Of a DNA stretch of 64,000 bases, positions 1 to 56,737 are shown piece by piece (positions within the stretch are counted from its first letter, which is position 1; every line of letters starts with the position of its first letter). The translations under genes were made by a program, and so were the position numbers. Origin of the DNA: Merluccius polli (lineage: Eukaryota > Chordata > Actinopteri > Gadiformes > Merlucciidae); the NCBI GenBank assembly GCA_030340625.1, contig JAOPHQ010004314.1, positions 67,391 through 131,390 of the forward strand, read 5' to 3'. A model generated the notes under the pieces. The model worked only from the letters and a program-made list of their open reading frames with translations. It did no database searches and was not told the DNA's origin.

Positions 1-7045
<7,045 letters not shown>

Positions 7046-8381
7046 GCTGCCTCTGTAGGTTGTGGTGGATCAGAGGGGAGGGAACACTGGATGGCGAGAG
7101 TAAGAAGACGGTGATTACAATATATTCCAACATACTTATATACCTGTTGCATTCTTCAGTCTGAAATGGGGCTGAACAGTTAATCGAAATATTATCGACA
7201 CATCGCACTTTTTCTTCCGATAAGGGTAAAATGTGTAAATGCGAATGTATAACACTATTGTAAATGAAGTACTGTATTGCTGCAGAGATGCCCTGGCCCA
7301 CACATTTTTTTTCTCCAGATGTAAGAAAACATGTTTGGTACAGACTCCAACAGCATAACACCCTAACACGTGGTTCTCATTTTGACCTAGCAATAATATA
7401 GATTGCCATTGTATAACCCTCAAAAGTTTAAGAAGTGTGTAGGATGGGACATTGTTCAGTCTTACTCTGCCGTCCGGAGAGTCTGGCTGTACCCAAAGTC
7501 GTATTAAGCCGCTTGAACTGTAAATCTACCCATCAACTTCATCCGAACAGAGCAGAATACACCCCTTTCATACGGTTCAAGACTTGGCCTCGATCAATGA
7601 CCGATAGGTGGTTTCTATATAGGATAACAACATGTTCAATATACATATTCTAATGAGGATACATCCATTTTTTGTTCCCATTTTCGTGTCTCCTCAGTGC
7701 ACTCTGCAGTGTGCTCCTTTCTCCGACGGTTACGGTATAGGAGGTCAGCTTTTCACAGAGGTCAAGGATGACTACCTCGCAGAAATACTCAGTAGCACTG
7801 TCTTCGGTTTCGCCGTGTCGTCATTCCCCATATGGTGCTCAGCGGACCGGGCAGGGGGCCTTAAAATGGATCACCATCATTGCATGACATCCATGTGTCG
7901 TCAAGTAGAAATACACCTTGTGTAGAAGAATAGGATGTTGTCCGGTCTCGCTCTTGCATGTTGGGAGCGCGGCTGTGCCGCATTCAACCGCTTGAACTGC
8001 AAATCTACCCGTCGCTGTGACTTCTTGGTTCGAGTCTTCAAACGTAATCCCAACTGAGCGGGGGAAAAAAATCCACTTTCGATGAGTGATGGCACAGTTG
8101 TGGTGCAACAGAGAGGTGACTATGCCAGGGCCGTCTTCCTTTTTTTTTGTTGTGAGTTGCTAGGCCTGAGTCTCAGAAGAAAGCCGCCGTTTGCCGAGTT
8201 GTGTCTGATGTATTCCTATGTGAAACTTAACCCATTTTCCTGCGAGCGCCACACCGGTCAAAGCTGAACAAATCGGACAGCGCAGTTTTGACCCAACTCT
8301 TATCTGCGAAGCATTGAGATGCATTCGGGGGCTGGCTCAGCGTCTGCTCTCAAGCTGTAGATACAGGCTATATTTCCCCTC

Positions 8382-8384
<3 letters not shown>

Positions 8385-8432
<48 letters not shown>
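8385..8432. repeat. (TG)n microsatellite
   Basis: Pure TG tract of about 48 bp. Confidence 0.95.
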
Positions 8433-8434
<2 letters not shown>

Positions 8435-8539
8435 TAAAGAAAAAAAATGACAGAAACGTTAAGGCCGTTACGAGGTTAAGTTAAGTGACCTTTAACCTTT
8501 CTTCCTCTGAAACGGCTGGCTGAACGTTGCACCGGCTCG

Positions 8540-8554
8540 CCGCTAGGTGGCGCC
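8540..8554 (+). promoter_or_regulatory. CTCF-like motif near gene 2 5' end
   Basis: CCGCTAGGTGGCGCC matches the core of the CTCF consensus (CC-x3-AG[GA]-[GT]-GGC-[AG]-[CG]). Single site, judged by eye. Confidence 0.4.
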
Positions 8555-9099
8555 CCAGCACAAAGTACCGTAAACCCTGCTGGGGAACGAAGATAATATC
8601 GGGGAAAGCTTTAACACTATTTGGACAGAAAGTTTTTTGAAAACTATTTTTTTAAACATTATTTAGCTCAACAACGACGGGGTATACTTTATATACGTTC
8701 ATATATCATTTGCCGTATTTGAAGACGCGCGTTGTTAACGGCGCGTTGCTAACGCCGATTCAACTGAAAGCGCAGCGGTGTCTGACACCGCCGGTAACGT
8801 AGTATATTAGTATTATATTACTATCTTAGTATATTAGTTATTATCAACCTACGAGGCTAGCGGGCTAAACACAACAGCCCCACAGCCACCCACCCACACA
8901 CACACACACACGACTTCCTCATTGCGGCACGGGCTGGTCGACTCACCGTAACGAAGTTGTTGTTCCTATCGGAAAGTCCTTAAAACAATAATGACAATGA
9001 CTTTTTTTTAAAACAAAAAACATACGAAGGACGAATACGGACCCGCTTCACACGGACATCCTCCTCGGACTACTACGGTGTGTGTGGTCCAAAACTCAC

Positions 9100-9230
9100 C
9101 CCAATAACATGAGCCGTCGGTCAAAGTCCTTTACACTCGGCACCAGTAGCGGCGGTGCTGCTGGGGCTCTTCTTCTGCGGCTGCACCGCTGGCGCGGCGC
9201 TGGCGCATCACCGCCCCCCACAGGCCGACT
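9100..9230 (-). promoter_or_regulatory. Candidate first exon / CpG-rich 5' end of gene 2
   Basis: A CpG-rich patch ends with a consensus donor (GGG|GTGAGT; exon edge 9100). A short frame, ATG TTA TTG GG (from 9110), would splice in frame to the exon at 7021-7052, reading M-LLGGSMQPDQPDK. It may equally be 5' UTR. The outer limit is a guess. Confidence 0.35.
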
Positions 9231-9472
9231 GGGGAACTACACCCACCACATGGCATACACATGAAAGGACAGGACAGCTCGGGGGGGGGCTTTGTTTTTG
9301 CTGCAGTGTCATTTGGAGAGATCCAACGTTTGTTTAGATGCATGAAGCTCACGTACAGCTCTGTGCATGGTTTAAGTCGCACCCGTTGGTCGACAGCATA
9401 GTGGTGATCTTTCTGTTGTCTGTGGGGATGGATGGAGTCACCTAGCTTTTCTCGAAGTGAGTCGAGACAGTG

Positions 9473-10290
9473 TTGTGGAGAAAACCATATCTAACACTTA
9501 AACTGAAGAAGAGAGGTTCGAGAGAGTCGAGGTCTGAAGATGTAAGACTTTATTATCACTTGCAGGAAGTAACAACAAAATCTGAGTTGGTTTACAAAAG
9601 AACTCCTGAGCCGCTCCCGGACCCCTTCTTTTAACCCCCCTTCTGTAGGTCCAGAATGTACATCTGTTCATCTGTTTATTCCTAATAAGGATCCCTTAGT
9701 TACTCCTACACTGTCAATAGTGCAAAGAACCCATACTGTCTGCAGTCTTTGACGTCAGTTACACTAACAAACCTTCCAACGCTACTCCAGGCCATACATT
9801 AAAGGGGATGTTTGCATTAACAAACCTTCCCACGTCATAAGGCTCACGGCCAACATAGCACTTATTCCTATCTGCTACTTTTGTTTAGACTAAAACACCA
9901 TGTACTTGCCCCTGTTTCACGCAAACTTACTTCGTTCATATAGCATATGGGCAAGATAATGAATGTTCTTTCTTATTTAATGGTAGAATATAATGAATAT
10001 ATTTCTTTTAAATATATAGTAACTAACTAGTAAATTTCTCCCATAACAGTGGGTACTGAAGGCCTCGTCTTCGTAGGCTGCGTCCTTTGAGGGACGCAGG
10101 CAGCCACTGGATTGACAACAGTTTGGGGCTGGGTGAGGCTGCACACCTGTGGTGCATGAGCATTCATGGCACCCAGGATAATCCAGCACACACACTCACA
10201 AGAGAGAGACAAAGAGAGAGAGAGCGCCACTGTCATGGCAGCATGTACCCAGCTACTCGGCTTTTAACACCTTGCCATCTCCAATAAATG
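9473..10290. mobile_element. LTR fragment mosaic
   Basis: 9473-9640 repeats at 13001-13160 (GGAGAAAACC, ACTTAAACTGAAGAAGAGAGG). 9930-10045 recurs inverted at 10706-10830 and direct at 14533-14650 (CATATGGGCAAGATAATGAA). 10125-10290 is related to the 60-kb LTR. No gene seen. Confidence 0.5.
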
Positions 10291-11630
10291 AATGTTTATT
10301 GTGGTGGAAAATCTTGAACCATCAATGATCAGATGGTTTGATTTAGTAGCAATTTGATTTACTCTTAATAGTGAAACAATAAAAGAAATGAATCAAAGAA
10401 AATAATCAGCTGATGGGTCTCACAACACGACGTGCATCTAATGCCTGTCAGAGGGTGAGAGCCCCGAACAGAGTTTGCATCGAGATAATATACAACCGAG
10501 AGCTGCACCCAACGAGGAGGCAGTCTCTTTTCCCACAGTCTTAGCCTGAGACGAAAAATAGCTGGTGAGGTGAATTTCCTGATATACATTTACAGGTGGT
10601 TCTCCTTCTTTCTCTTATTCATCGTATTCACTCATTCTTTACATGAAGAATGCTTCTGCGCCGTGAGAGGACTTTCCTGCGTCTCTCTGTGAACTAGGGT
10701 TAGGGTATGGGAGAAATTTACTAGTTGTTTGCTATACATTTAAAAGAAACATGTTCATTATATTCTACCATTAAATAAGAGAGAACATTCATTATCTTGC
10801 CCATATGCTATATGAATGAAGTATGGGTGAAACAGGGGTCAGCAAAGACAGGGGGTTCCAGTCTAAAGATTAAGAGGCAAGAACAAGTCTTTTTATGGCC
10901 TGCGAGCAGGTGGAAAGGTTTGTCAACAGGAGTCAAATTCTGCAGACATATGGGTTCCTTACGTTGTATGGTTAAGGAAGGGATCCTGGTATGCATCAGG
11001 AGGCCCTTGGAAAATGCCTCCATATGTGGTTTGGAAAGTCTTTGGCCTGTTGTTAAAAACAAAAAGACGGACGATGGTAAAAAGAGAAGAGGCCGGTACA
11101 ACGAAGGAGGTTTCACCTATGTGTCTGGATTTATTCAACAATTTAGTAAATTACAAATTACAACATCTGATCAAATGGGTACAGAGTGTGAGGGGCGCTT
11201 AGCCGTTTAGTACTAAAAGTCCTAAAGAGAACAGAGACACCTCTGCATAGAGCCTGTCTCCGGGAAAGCACTGATGGGGGGACTGGGCCTTCTTCTTATA
11301 GCCAGGGGTCCACCCAGCCAGTTTCAAACCCCCCCCTCCCCCAGCTAGTTTCTGTCATGAGATGTTTGTTCCCCATTGGTACTCCAGATAGTGGCCGTCG
11401 GGGTACGTTCCTTGTTTGCGAGTGTTTCCTGTTATCTTCCTGTTATCTTCAGTGCCATCTGGTTTCAGTTCTTAGTTTCCCAGGGTGATATCAAGTTCAG
11501 TGACAGTCAATTTGTCAACTTTTGGGTGCACAGTCTGGGTTATCAAAACAACAATCTTTTAGGGGGTCAATTTTTCAACAACAGGCCATAAATCTAAACA
11601 TTCTAGGGAGCAACGCTCTTCTGAATCAGA
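10290..11630. mobile_element. Retroelement-derived sequence, no intact frame
   Basis: Contains an inverted copy of the 9.9-kb block, GAGGTGAATTTCCTGATATACATTT (in two parts) at about 10565, and a segment (11376-11590: CCAGATAGTGGCCGTCGGGG) that recurs at 38764-39140. No supported gene. Confidence 0.45.
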
Positions 11631-11631
11631 G

Positions 11632-12258
11632 GGGGAAACCTAGTGGCCCCCCGGCTAGAGAAACCTAGTGGCCCCCCGGCTAGAGAAACCTAGTGGCCCC
11701 CCGGCTAGAGAAACCTAGTGGCCCCCCGGCTAGAGAAACCTAGTGGCCCCCCGGCTAGAGAAACCTAGTGACCCCCCGGCTAGAGAAACCTAGTGGCCCC
11801 CCGGCTAGAGAAACCTAGTGACCCCCCGGCTAGAGAAACCTAGTGGCCACCCGGCTAGAGAAACCTAGTGGCCCCCCGCTAGAGAAACCTAGTGGCCCCC
11901 CGGCTAGAGAAACCTAGTGGCCCCCCGGCTAGAGAAACCTAGTGACCCCCCGGCTAGAGAAACCTAGTGGCCCCCCGGCTAGAGAAACCTAGTGGCCCTC
12001 CGCTAGAGAAACCTAGTGGCCCCCCAGCTAGAGAAACCTAGTGGCCCCCCGGCTAGAGAAATCTAGTGGCCCCCCGGCTAGAGAAACCTAGTGGCCCCCC
12101 GGCTAGAGAAACCTAGTGGCCCCCCGCTAGAGAAACCTAGTGGCCCCCCGGCTAGAGAAACCTAGTGGCCCCCCGGCTAGAGAAACCTAGTGGCCCCCCG
12201 CCTAGAGAAACCTAGTGGCCCCCCGCCTAGAGAAACCTAGTGGCCCCCCGGCTAGAGA
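11632..12258 (+). repeat. 25-bp minisatellite, about 25 copies
   Basis: Unit AGAAACCTAGTGGCCCCCCG plus GCTAG. Copies are highly uniform with a few G>A, C>A and single-base deletion variants. Followed by low-complexity and LTR-like sequence to 13.0 kb with no gene. Confidence 0.95.
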
Positions 12259-12259
12259 A

Positions 12260-13480
12260 GTCTTTGCATCGCCTCTGCGAGTCTTTCTCTAGATTTCAGC
12301 CAGCAGCTTCTTAATCTAAACAGTTTCACACCTTCAAGAAATAATAAGAATTCTTTCTTCAATATTTTACATGAGGAGTCGTCACTCCAACAATCAAACC
12401 ACTTTAATAATATATAGAGCGCAATTTACAAATGAGTAGCATCATTCACGCATTTTTAACACACTCACGCAACTTAATAACATCTATAGACGCTGTTCTT
12501 TTTACTTGTTTTACTTTTTTTTTTACAGTCCCTCACATGTCCATCGCAAGGCACTTGCAAAGAACAAATATAGACTAAGATTAACTCTAATGATCCATAT
12601 TAGTTTCCTCTCTTACGCGCCAAATAACAGTATGATCATCGCCTTTTTCTTTTTTCTTTCTCTACAGACAGACCACATTTACTTAACACAGAACAGAAAC
12701 ACAAACAGACAGAACATTGAACACAACACCTATTTTGAAGCTTCTTACTTTTACCCTAGTCAACTTTTTGGTTTTTATTCACTTTTTTTTTTGTCTTTGT
12801 TATTTATAGTGTAGTGTATTTTCTGATATACATTTACAGGTTATTCTACTTCTTTCTTTTATTCATTGTATTTCACTCATTCTTTATATGTAGAATACTG
12901 ATGTGTCATGAGAGAACATTCCTGTGTCTCCTAGTGAGCTATTAGGGGTAATCCTCAGGGCCTGCTGAGGGGCAGCAGGATGCCCTGATAACCCCTGTGG
13001 TGGAGAAAACCGAATCTAACACTTAAACTGAAGAAGAGAGGTTCGAGAGAGTCGAGGTCATAAGACGTAAGACTTTATTATCACTTGCATGAAGTAACAA
13101 CAAAATCTGAGTTGGTTTGCAAAAGAACTGAGGAGCTGCTCACGCGCCCCTTCTTTTTTCCCCCGTCGGTTGGTCTGGGATGCACATTTGTTTATTCCTA
13201 ATTATGATCCCTTCCTTAATCAGTAGTGTAACGAGCCCATTTTGTTTACATTAACAAACCTTTCCACGCCAGTCCGGGCTATATTAAGAGGGGATAAATA
13301 CATTAACAAATCTTCCCTCGCCCGTCCAGGCCATATTACGAGGGGATAAATACATTAACGAATCTTCCCTGCTCACATGGCTCAAAGCAAACAAAGGACT
13401 TGTTTCCGCCTGCCAATGTAAAGATTGAAACCCCCTGTCTTTGCTGACCCCTGTTTCACCCACACTTACTTCATCCATTA
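12260..13480. mobile_element. LTR-like and AT-rich sequence, no gene seen
   Basis: 12810-12960 resembles the TGAGGTGAATTTCC family. 13001-13480 repeats the 9473-9900 block, including CACTTACTTCATCCA, into which the 9-bp-TSD element has inserted. Confidence 0.4.
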
Positions 13481-13488
13481 ACCTGACT

Positions 13489-14532
13489 CCACCAGATGGA
13501 ATGATTCGCGTTGGCTCAGCATTTCCATCTGAAATCGTTCCGTTGGAGAGCCTTTGGGAGGGGGCGAAAATACTGGTTAAACCATCTGCCTATGTTGGTG
13601 ATTGACGGGCCAATCAGATCAACGAAGCGTATGACGTGATAACAGAGCGCCGAGGCAAGCTCATCAAGTAAACAAGTCGGGAGAAGGGCAAAAGCATCTT
13701 TTCCTCAGAGAAAAGCCTCCAGTGCCGCTTTTTGCTCATCTTTTAGAGAACGAATAAACTCTAATTGTGCTACAACTTGCTCGATAGCTGCGCACATCTC
13801 GGTCACATCCGCGGAAGCCGCCATGTTGTTTAGACTGAAGAGTCGCTCCTCATTGCGTCACACTTGAACCCGCCTCAAAACCAACGCTGATTGGACGATC
13901 ATTTTCTGATCGGCTCCAAATTATCTCCGTCGTGCAATGTCAGTCTAGCCTGGCAAGCCAGACCCACATCAGAAAGATGTAAGGTCTGGCGCAGCTCCAT
14001 TGGCAGTGTGGGCGGGATAAACGGTTGTCTTTCAAGTTCCCTCTGCACGCAATAGGATAGCGCTACAACCAATCAGAGCAACGAAGAAGGTGACGTAGTC
14101 AGAGCGACGGCTCTGACTACGTAATTAATCAAAACTCCGAATACATCTTTCTTTTCGAGGAAAGACTTCAGTGCCGTTCTTTGTTCTTTTCTCAAATAAA
14201 ATGTTAACTTCAAGTCTTGAAGAGTCGCGGCCAAAGCCGAGTGGAGAGACAGCCGTTCGCCAGCAGCAGCAGCCATTGTTTACCTAACACGGAACCGTCG
14301 CAACTCTGTCGTCATGGTAGCCCGGCTTCCGACTCCGCCCCTCACGCTGTGATTGGTCTGACACACTTGGTGCTTCCAGCACCAAAAAGCCGACGGAGCC
14401 GTGCTAGACCTACCTAGCTGCCAAATAAATTTGCTGCCGCTAGGGGGTGTCTAGAGTTCTAGGCTAATGCCAGTCTGAACTGTGAGTGGAATATCATGGA
14501 GCTCGCGAGATCAGGCTGGTCTCGCGAGGCTA
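13489..14532 (-). mobile_element. 9-bp-TSD DNA transposon with helicase first exon (outer copy)
   Basis: Starts TAACCTGAC and ends GCGAGGCTA; 9-bp flanks TTCATCCAT (13480-13488) and TTCATTCAT (14533-14541). The uninterrupted target is seen in the related LTR sequence at about 9930 and, inverted, at about 10800. On the minus strand it encodes MAASADVTEMCAAIEQ, then FIRSLKDEQKAALEAFL, a stop, and GKDAFALLPT, resembling the start of an SF2/RecQ-like helicase up to motif I. Another copy (13946-14466) is inserted in it. Confidence 0.65.
13946..14466 (-). mobile_element. 9-bp-TSD DNA transposon with helicase first exon (nested copy)
   Basis: Ends TAGCCTGGC and CTAGGCTA; flanks ATGTCAGTC (13937-13945) and ATGCCAGTC (14467-14475). 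Minus-strand frame MAAAAGERLSLHS...LRKEQRTALKSFLEKKDVFG aligns with the outer copy. A near-identical element lies at 39609-40604. Confidence 0.7.
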
Positions 14533-15513
14533 TTCATTCATAGCATATGGGCAAGATAATGAATGGTCTTTCTTATTTAATGGTAGAATATAATGAACAT
14601 ATTTCTTTTAAATGTATAGTAAACAACTAGTAAATTTCTCCCATACCCCAAACTAATGAAAAGATGCCCTGATGACCACCGAAAGTGTTTCCATATGTGG
14701 CTTAAGATAGGGAGCTGTTTGTGTCGTGTCGTAGATCTGAGGGTGTATTGTTTCGGCTTGCCGGACTGGCACGCATTGTATGGCCCAGAGAGGGTATAAG
14801 AAGTGTGTGTGTTAGAGAGAGAGAGGGGACTTCCCGCTTACGTTCTCTGTTAAAGAACACAACTCAGACACTTTTGGGAGCGGACCTCCATCATTTCATC
14901 ATCCACAAACCAGTATTCTGGCAGCCGAGAAAAATATACTACAATAGGCTTTACTTTTACTTACCCGGCCGGGCTTTTCACTTTATCATCTTCTGTATCA
15001 CTACATGGACAGCCTATCATTTTACGTTTCTGCATGAAAGTTCTCCAGCGACTTACTCTCGCGCTGTCACAGTCACCGTCACGTTACACCGTCACGTTAC
15101 TTTGGAAATGTGCGTCTTCCTATCATCACTTGCATCTAAAATGCAAACACATTCACTCTGGACACTTTTTCAGTACACTGATAGTGTCACTCGAAACATG
15201 TGCCTCCTTTCACACTTTGCATTCCACACACAATTGATCGGTCATTGATTTTTTAATCAAGACTGCGTAGGCTATGCCGTTACAACCAATGACGTCCTGC
15301 TTTCTGGACGAGTGTCTACTTTCATTCATTCCTCCTTCATACATACTTTGAAACTGTCAATTTTAATCGAAAACGCACACGCTAAGCTGTCTGACGTCCA
15401 TAATCACCTCAAGCCTTTATTTCTCCTTTATTTACAACAAACAGATCCTTATCTTAAACCACCTATGGAAGCACTTTCTGAGGTCATCAGGGGCCTCAGG
15501 ACTGTCCCTATAG
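14533..15513. mobile_element. LTR-family mosaic
   Basis: Begins with the CATATGGGCAAGATAATGAA block, passes into a copy of the 15.5-kb LTR (14657-14935), then unassigned sequence, then an inverted LTR piece (15400-15510). The open frame at 14721-15248 crosses these pieces and is not a gene. Confidence 0.45.
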
Positions 15514-16058
15514 TGAGGTGAATTTCCTGATATACATTTACAGGTTGTTCTTCTTTCTTTTATTCTTCGTATTCACTCATTCTTTATCTGTAGAATGCTT
15601 CTGCGCCATGAGAGGACGTCCTGTGTCTCTCTGTGAACTATATAGGGACAGTCCTGAGTGCCTCCTGAAACAACAATAAAGCCCGGCAGCCCTGATGACC
15701 TCAGAAAGTGCTTCCATATGTGGTGTAAGACAAGGATCCGTTTGTGTTGTAAATCTATACCTTCCAGACGTATTGTTTCAGCTTGCCGGATGAGCCCAGA
15801 CAGTATATGGTACGGCTCAGGCCTATACGAAGTGTGTGCATTAGAGAGGATTCACATTCGGACCCCATTGGGGGGTTCGGAGGGGGATTCGGCCGCCGTT
15901 CAGATGTGTTGAATGTCTTCCCGCTTGTGTTCTCTGTAAATAAAAAGTTATTTACTCAGACACTTTTTGGGAGTGGACCTCCATCATTTCATCATCCACA
16001 GACCAGTATTCCGGCAGCCGAGAAGAACACACCACAGTATATCAGGAAATTCACCTCA
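15514..16058 (+). mobile_element. Solo LTR-like repeat with long inverted ends, 545 bp
   Basis: Starts TGAGGTGAATTTCCTGATAT and ends with the inverse (ATATCAGGAAATTCACCTCA). It carries a TATAA-like box, AATAAA near 15940 and the motif CTCAGACACTTTTTGGGAG. Other copies or pieces: 14650-15000, 16722-16925, 18090-18250, and inverted at 56738-57135. Confidence 0.65.
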
Positions 16059-16186
16059 ATGTATATCAGGAAATTCATCTCAGTAGCAATTTAATTTAAT
16101 TTCTCTGCAGTGCAGACACAGCTGCCGCAAGTCACACCACTGTAGCCTTGGGGTCCAGGTTTACATAGCTTTCCTTGGGTTTAGTA

Positions 16187-16625
16187 GAGTGATAGTGAAG
16201 GTATGGTTATATGTTATAACTATCACATGACCAATAATTAGGGTCACACTAACCTCGGTGCCTCTCTGCTGCCCTAAGACAGAATCATGAGATAAGCAGA
16301 GTCATATAATCATAAAGGCAACTCCTCATGATCACAATGAGTACGTTGTTAGTGACATGTGTAGAGTAAATAGTGTGAAAACAATTTGTTGCAAAGAGCA
16401 GGAAGTGTTAGTCATATGATAACAAAGAACAGGCAGGCTTGCCTCTGTACATGTAAAGCCTCTTTCACATAATACCCGGAGGCGACAATCTAACGCTGGA
16501 GTCAGATACCACGAGGACGAGGGGGGAAGATGTCAACAGCCTGATGAGAAGAAGAAGACAGCCCTTGTTATAACGTTTTCACTGATGTGTATATAACTTC
16601 CTGGGTCAGGGATAGTTAGGAGTCA
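16187..16625 (+). mobile_element. Second copy of the 6.4-kb LTR-like repeat
   Basis: Parallel to 6425-6800 over most of its length, with small indels; it contains TGTATATAACTTCCTGGGTC. Confidence 0.6.
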
Positions 16626-16721
16626 GAGGTCTAGGTGTACATAGCTTCGCTTGGGTTTAGTAGAGTGATGGATGCATGTGTCGGCACAGAGAACATAACA
16701 TTGCCATTACAATAATTTGTA

Positions 16722-16925
16722 TTGAGGTGAATTTCCTGATACACATTTGTAGGTTGTTCTCATTCTTTCTCTCATTCTGTGCATGTAGAATGCTTCTTCG
16801 TCATAATGGAACATTCCTGTGTATCCCTGTGAAATATGTAGGGACATATCTGAGGGCCTCTTGGGATACATCAGGACGCCCCTCACTCCCTTGGAAAATA
16901 ATTCACTATGTGGTTTGAAATATGA
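16722..16925 (+). mobile_element. Fragment of the TGAGGTGAATTTCC LTR family
   Basis: Begins TGAGGTGAATTTCCTGATAC and continues to the CATATGTGGTTTG-like block, then breaks off at the DIRS remnant. Confidence 0.55.
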
Positions 16926-18050
16926 AGCGAAGCCTGCGAGCTAGTTCAGGCAGGTCAACTCGAGCGGCGCTGCTTTGCACACACGACATGCCTCATTACA
17001 TAATCACTAACCAAGCGCACCCCTTCAATCTGGCGGTCTATTTGAGCTTCAAAATGTCCCAGCTCTTTCTCTGCTCGTCGATGCCACTGCTGCCTCAGCT
17101 ACAATTATTGCTGCCTTTCTGCGCTGTAAACGTTCTCTAGATCAGCCATGGATCTATGGATACTTTAGAGTCACAAGGGCTAGTTCAGGAAGGATGCTGG
17201 ACATCATGAGTGGACCTATGGATTCTTCATGGTCACAAGGGGCAATTCAGCCAAGGGGTATTTGACCTCCCACGCCTTTTCGTAGGGAAGCTTGAGCCGA
17301 ATGACGTCACCAAGCGCTCTGATTAACATGGCACTCAGTCTCAGGCAGTAGCGTTTATCACCTGCTACTCCCCTGGGCATTTCGTTACATCTGGGTGCGC
17401 AAGGGATTCTCTGTGAGGGGAAGCACCTATAAACAATGTCCACTGTGACTGGTTTCAGACTGGCTCTCCTGTGGGAGGAGGGTGAAGCACTCATAAACAA
17501 TGTCCACTATGACCTAGTTATTCTGGCTCTAAGTAACCGTTTGGGCCTTTTAGCATTCTGAATATTTCAATATTTTCTCAGGTGTGGTGAATATACTTGC
17601 AGATCTCTCACGTTTGATACTCAGCATGATCTCACCTTCTCAGATTTAACCTTAGAAGATTGTATGTACTCTATATTTCTGAAGCACTCAAAGTCTGACA
17701 GATCTTGCCATGGTACTCAAATTTTCATTGCCAAGACTAAAACTAACTTTTGCCCATTCTCTTCCATTATGAAATTCCTGCATCATCGCTCTCCAACCCA
17801 TCGGTTGTCTCCCATGTTCATTGTGGATGGTTGCAAACCCATGACGAGATCCTGGTTCTCCTCAAAGCTGCATGTTCTCTGCCTCCCCACCACCACCCCA
17901 GCATCCACCTGTAGGCTCCGACTGGGGGGGTTAAGGTATTTGCGCATCACTCCCCAAATATCTCTGTAAACATATGTGCAGGGAGTGATGAGGTCGGAGC
18001 CTAGACGCCAAATCTAATATGTTATTCTGTTTAATAAACATTTTAACGCG
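16920..18050 (+). mobile_element. DIRS-like remnant with tyrosine recombinase fragment
   Basis: The plus strand at 17583-17900 reads CGEYTCRSLTFDTQHDL, TFSDLTLEDCMYSIFLKHS, KSDRSCHGTQIFIAKTKT, then PMFIVDGCKPMTRSWFSSKL. This matches the pattern of DIRS-type YRs: [RC]-x-E-[FY]-T, L-K-x-S-K-[TS]-D, G-x-x-I-x-I and P-[LM]-F-x-x-D-G-x-P-[LM]-T-R-x-x-F. The catalytic C-terminal part is shifted or lost. An AATAAA lies near 18032. Confidence 0.6.
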
Positions 18051-18343
18051 AGTTGGCTGACTGAAATAGTTTTGTTTTTGTCTTAAAATCTAAATCTTCT
18101 AGGCGTATTGTTTCAGCTTTCCGGATGAGCCAAGTATGGTATGGCTCAGGCCTATAAGAAGTGTGTGCATTAGAGGGGAGGGGGGGATTCGGCCCCCATT
18201 CAATGCATTGAATGTCTTCCCGCTTGTGTTCTCTGTAAATAAAAACAAACCTATGAGCAAAATGGCCTACAGCTTGCTTCAAAAACATTTAAAAGTCCAC
18301 TGAAATCACGCAATGCGAACAAACATTAACCCAACATCCTCAA

Positions 18344-18349
18344 TTTATT
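18344..18349 (-). other. Polyadenylation signal of gene 1
   Basis: AATAAA on the minus strand about 150 nt after the stop codon at 18499. It supports 18.5 kb as the true 3' end of gene 1, so that the modules at 0-7 kb belong to a second gene. Confidence 0.6.
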
Positions 18350-18498
18350 TCAAGGTTTAATATAAAACAAGGTTAAAATAAAATCCACCATCAACAACAC
18401 AATATTTTCAAGATGACAGGTCCCGTTGACTGCTGAACGACATACATGGGAAGTGCTGTCAACAATCTTGAAAAAAATGTAGGAAAACACTAGGCCCG

Positions 18499-56073
<37,575 letters not shown>

Positions 56074-56369
56074 GGTCAACTTCAGGATATATCCGCTCAC
56101 GATCTTGAAATGCCGAAAGGATTTTTTTTGAGAAACTCAAAATAATATGGCAACCAAAAAAAACACAAAAACACAAAAAAAACAAAAAAAACGCCTGAGA
56201 CAAGTAAATAAAGTAAAATCACACAAACGTTGACCACATCCTTCATACTTCTCTAGCAGCGGTCGCTGCCTATAGTTTGTTACGGAGTCCCCTGTGGTCC
56301 GTGCGTGGCTTCATGAACAAATATATAGATATATAGATATAAATATATATATATAAGTATAATACAAGT

Positions 56370-56550
56370 TGCAGCTGTCCGTGTCCAGCGGCGTGTGGCC
56401 GCTAACCGCCCACGCGCAGGAGGAAGCGGGACTAAAGTAACCGTACCGCGGAGTGATACCGTATCTCTCCGCGGCGGAGTGATACCGCCGTAGACCGTCT
56501 TCAGTAAACAGTAGGACGCGCCGTGGGCAGAGGCAGATTAACGCACATTC
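56370..56550 (-). promoter_or_regulatory. Probable promoter / 5' UTR region of gene 1
   Basis: A local GC- and CpG-rich stretch lies about 300-480 bp upstream of the gene 1 ATG, in otherwise AT-rich sequence. No TATA box is assigned; the call rests on position and CpG density alone. Confidence 0.35.
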
Positions 56551-56737
56551 GTTCATCTATTTTCTGTGTATATTTCTACACAGCAATGAATGAATATGGA
56601 AATAAATTAAAAACAGAAATAAATATATGTAGAAAAGAATAAATTAGGAAATAATTCAATATGAAAATGAATAAATAAATTGTGTTCATGTATTTATCTA
56701 TTTCTGCATACATTTATTTATTTTTCAAATTAACTTG

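Noticed and set aside
11632..12258. Possible CRISPR-like array
   Set aside because: Head-to-tail 25-bp repeat without spacers in a vertebrate genome; a minisatellite.
14721..15248. 175-codon plus-strand frame
   Set aside because: Crosses boundaries between LTR fragments; no motif or splice support.
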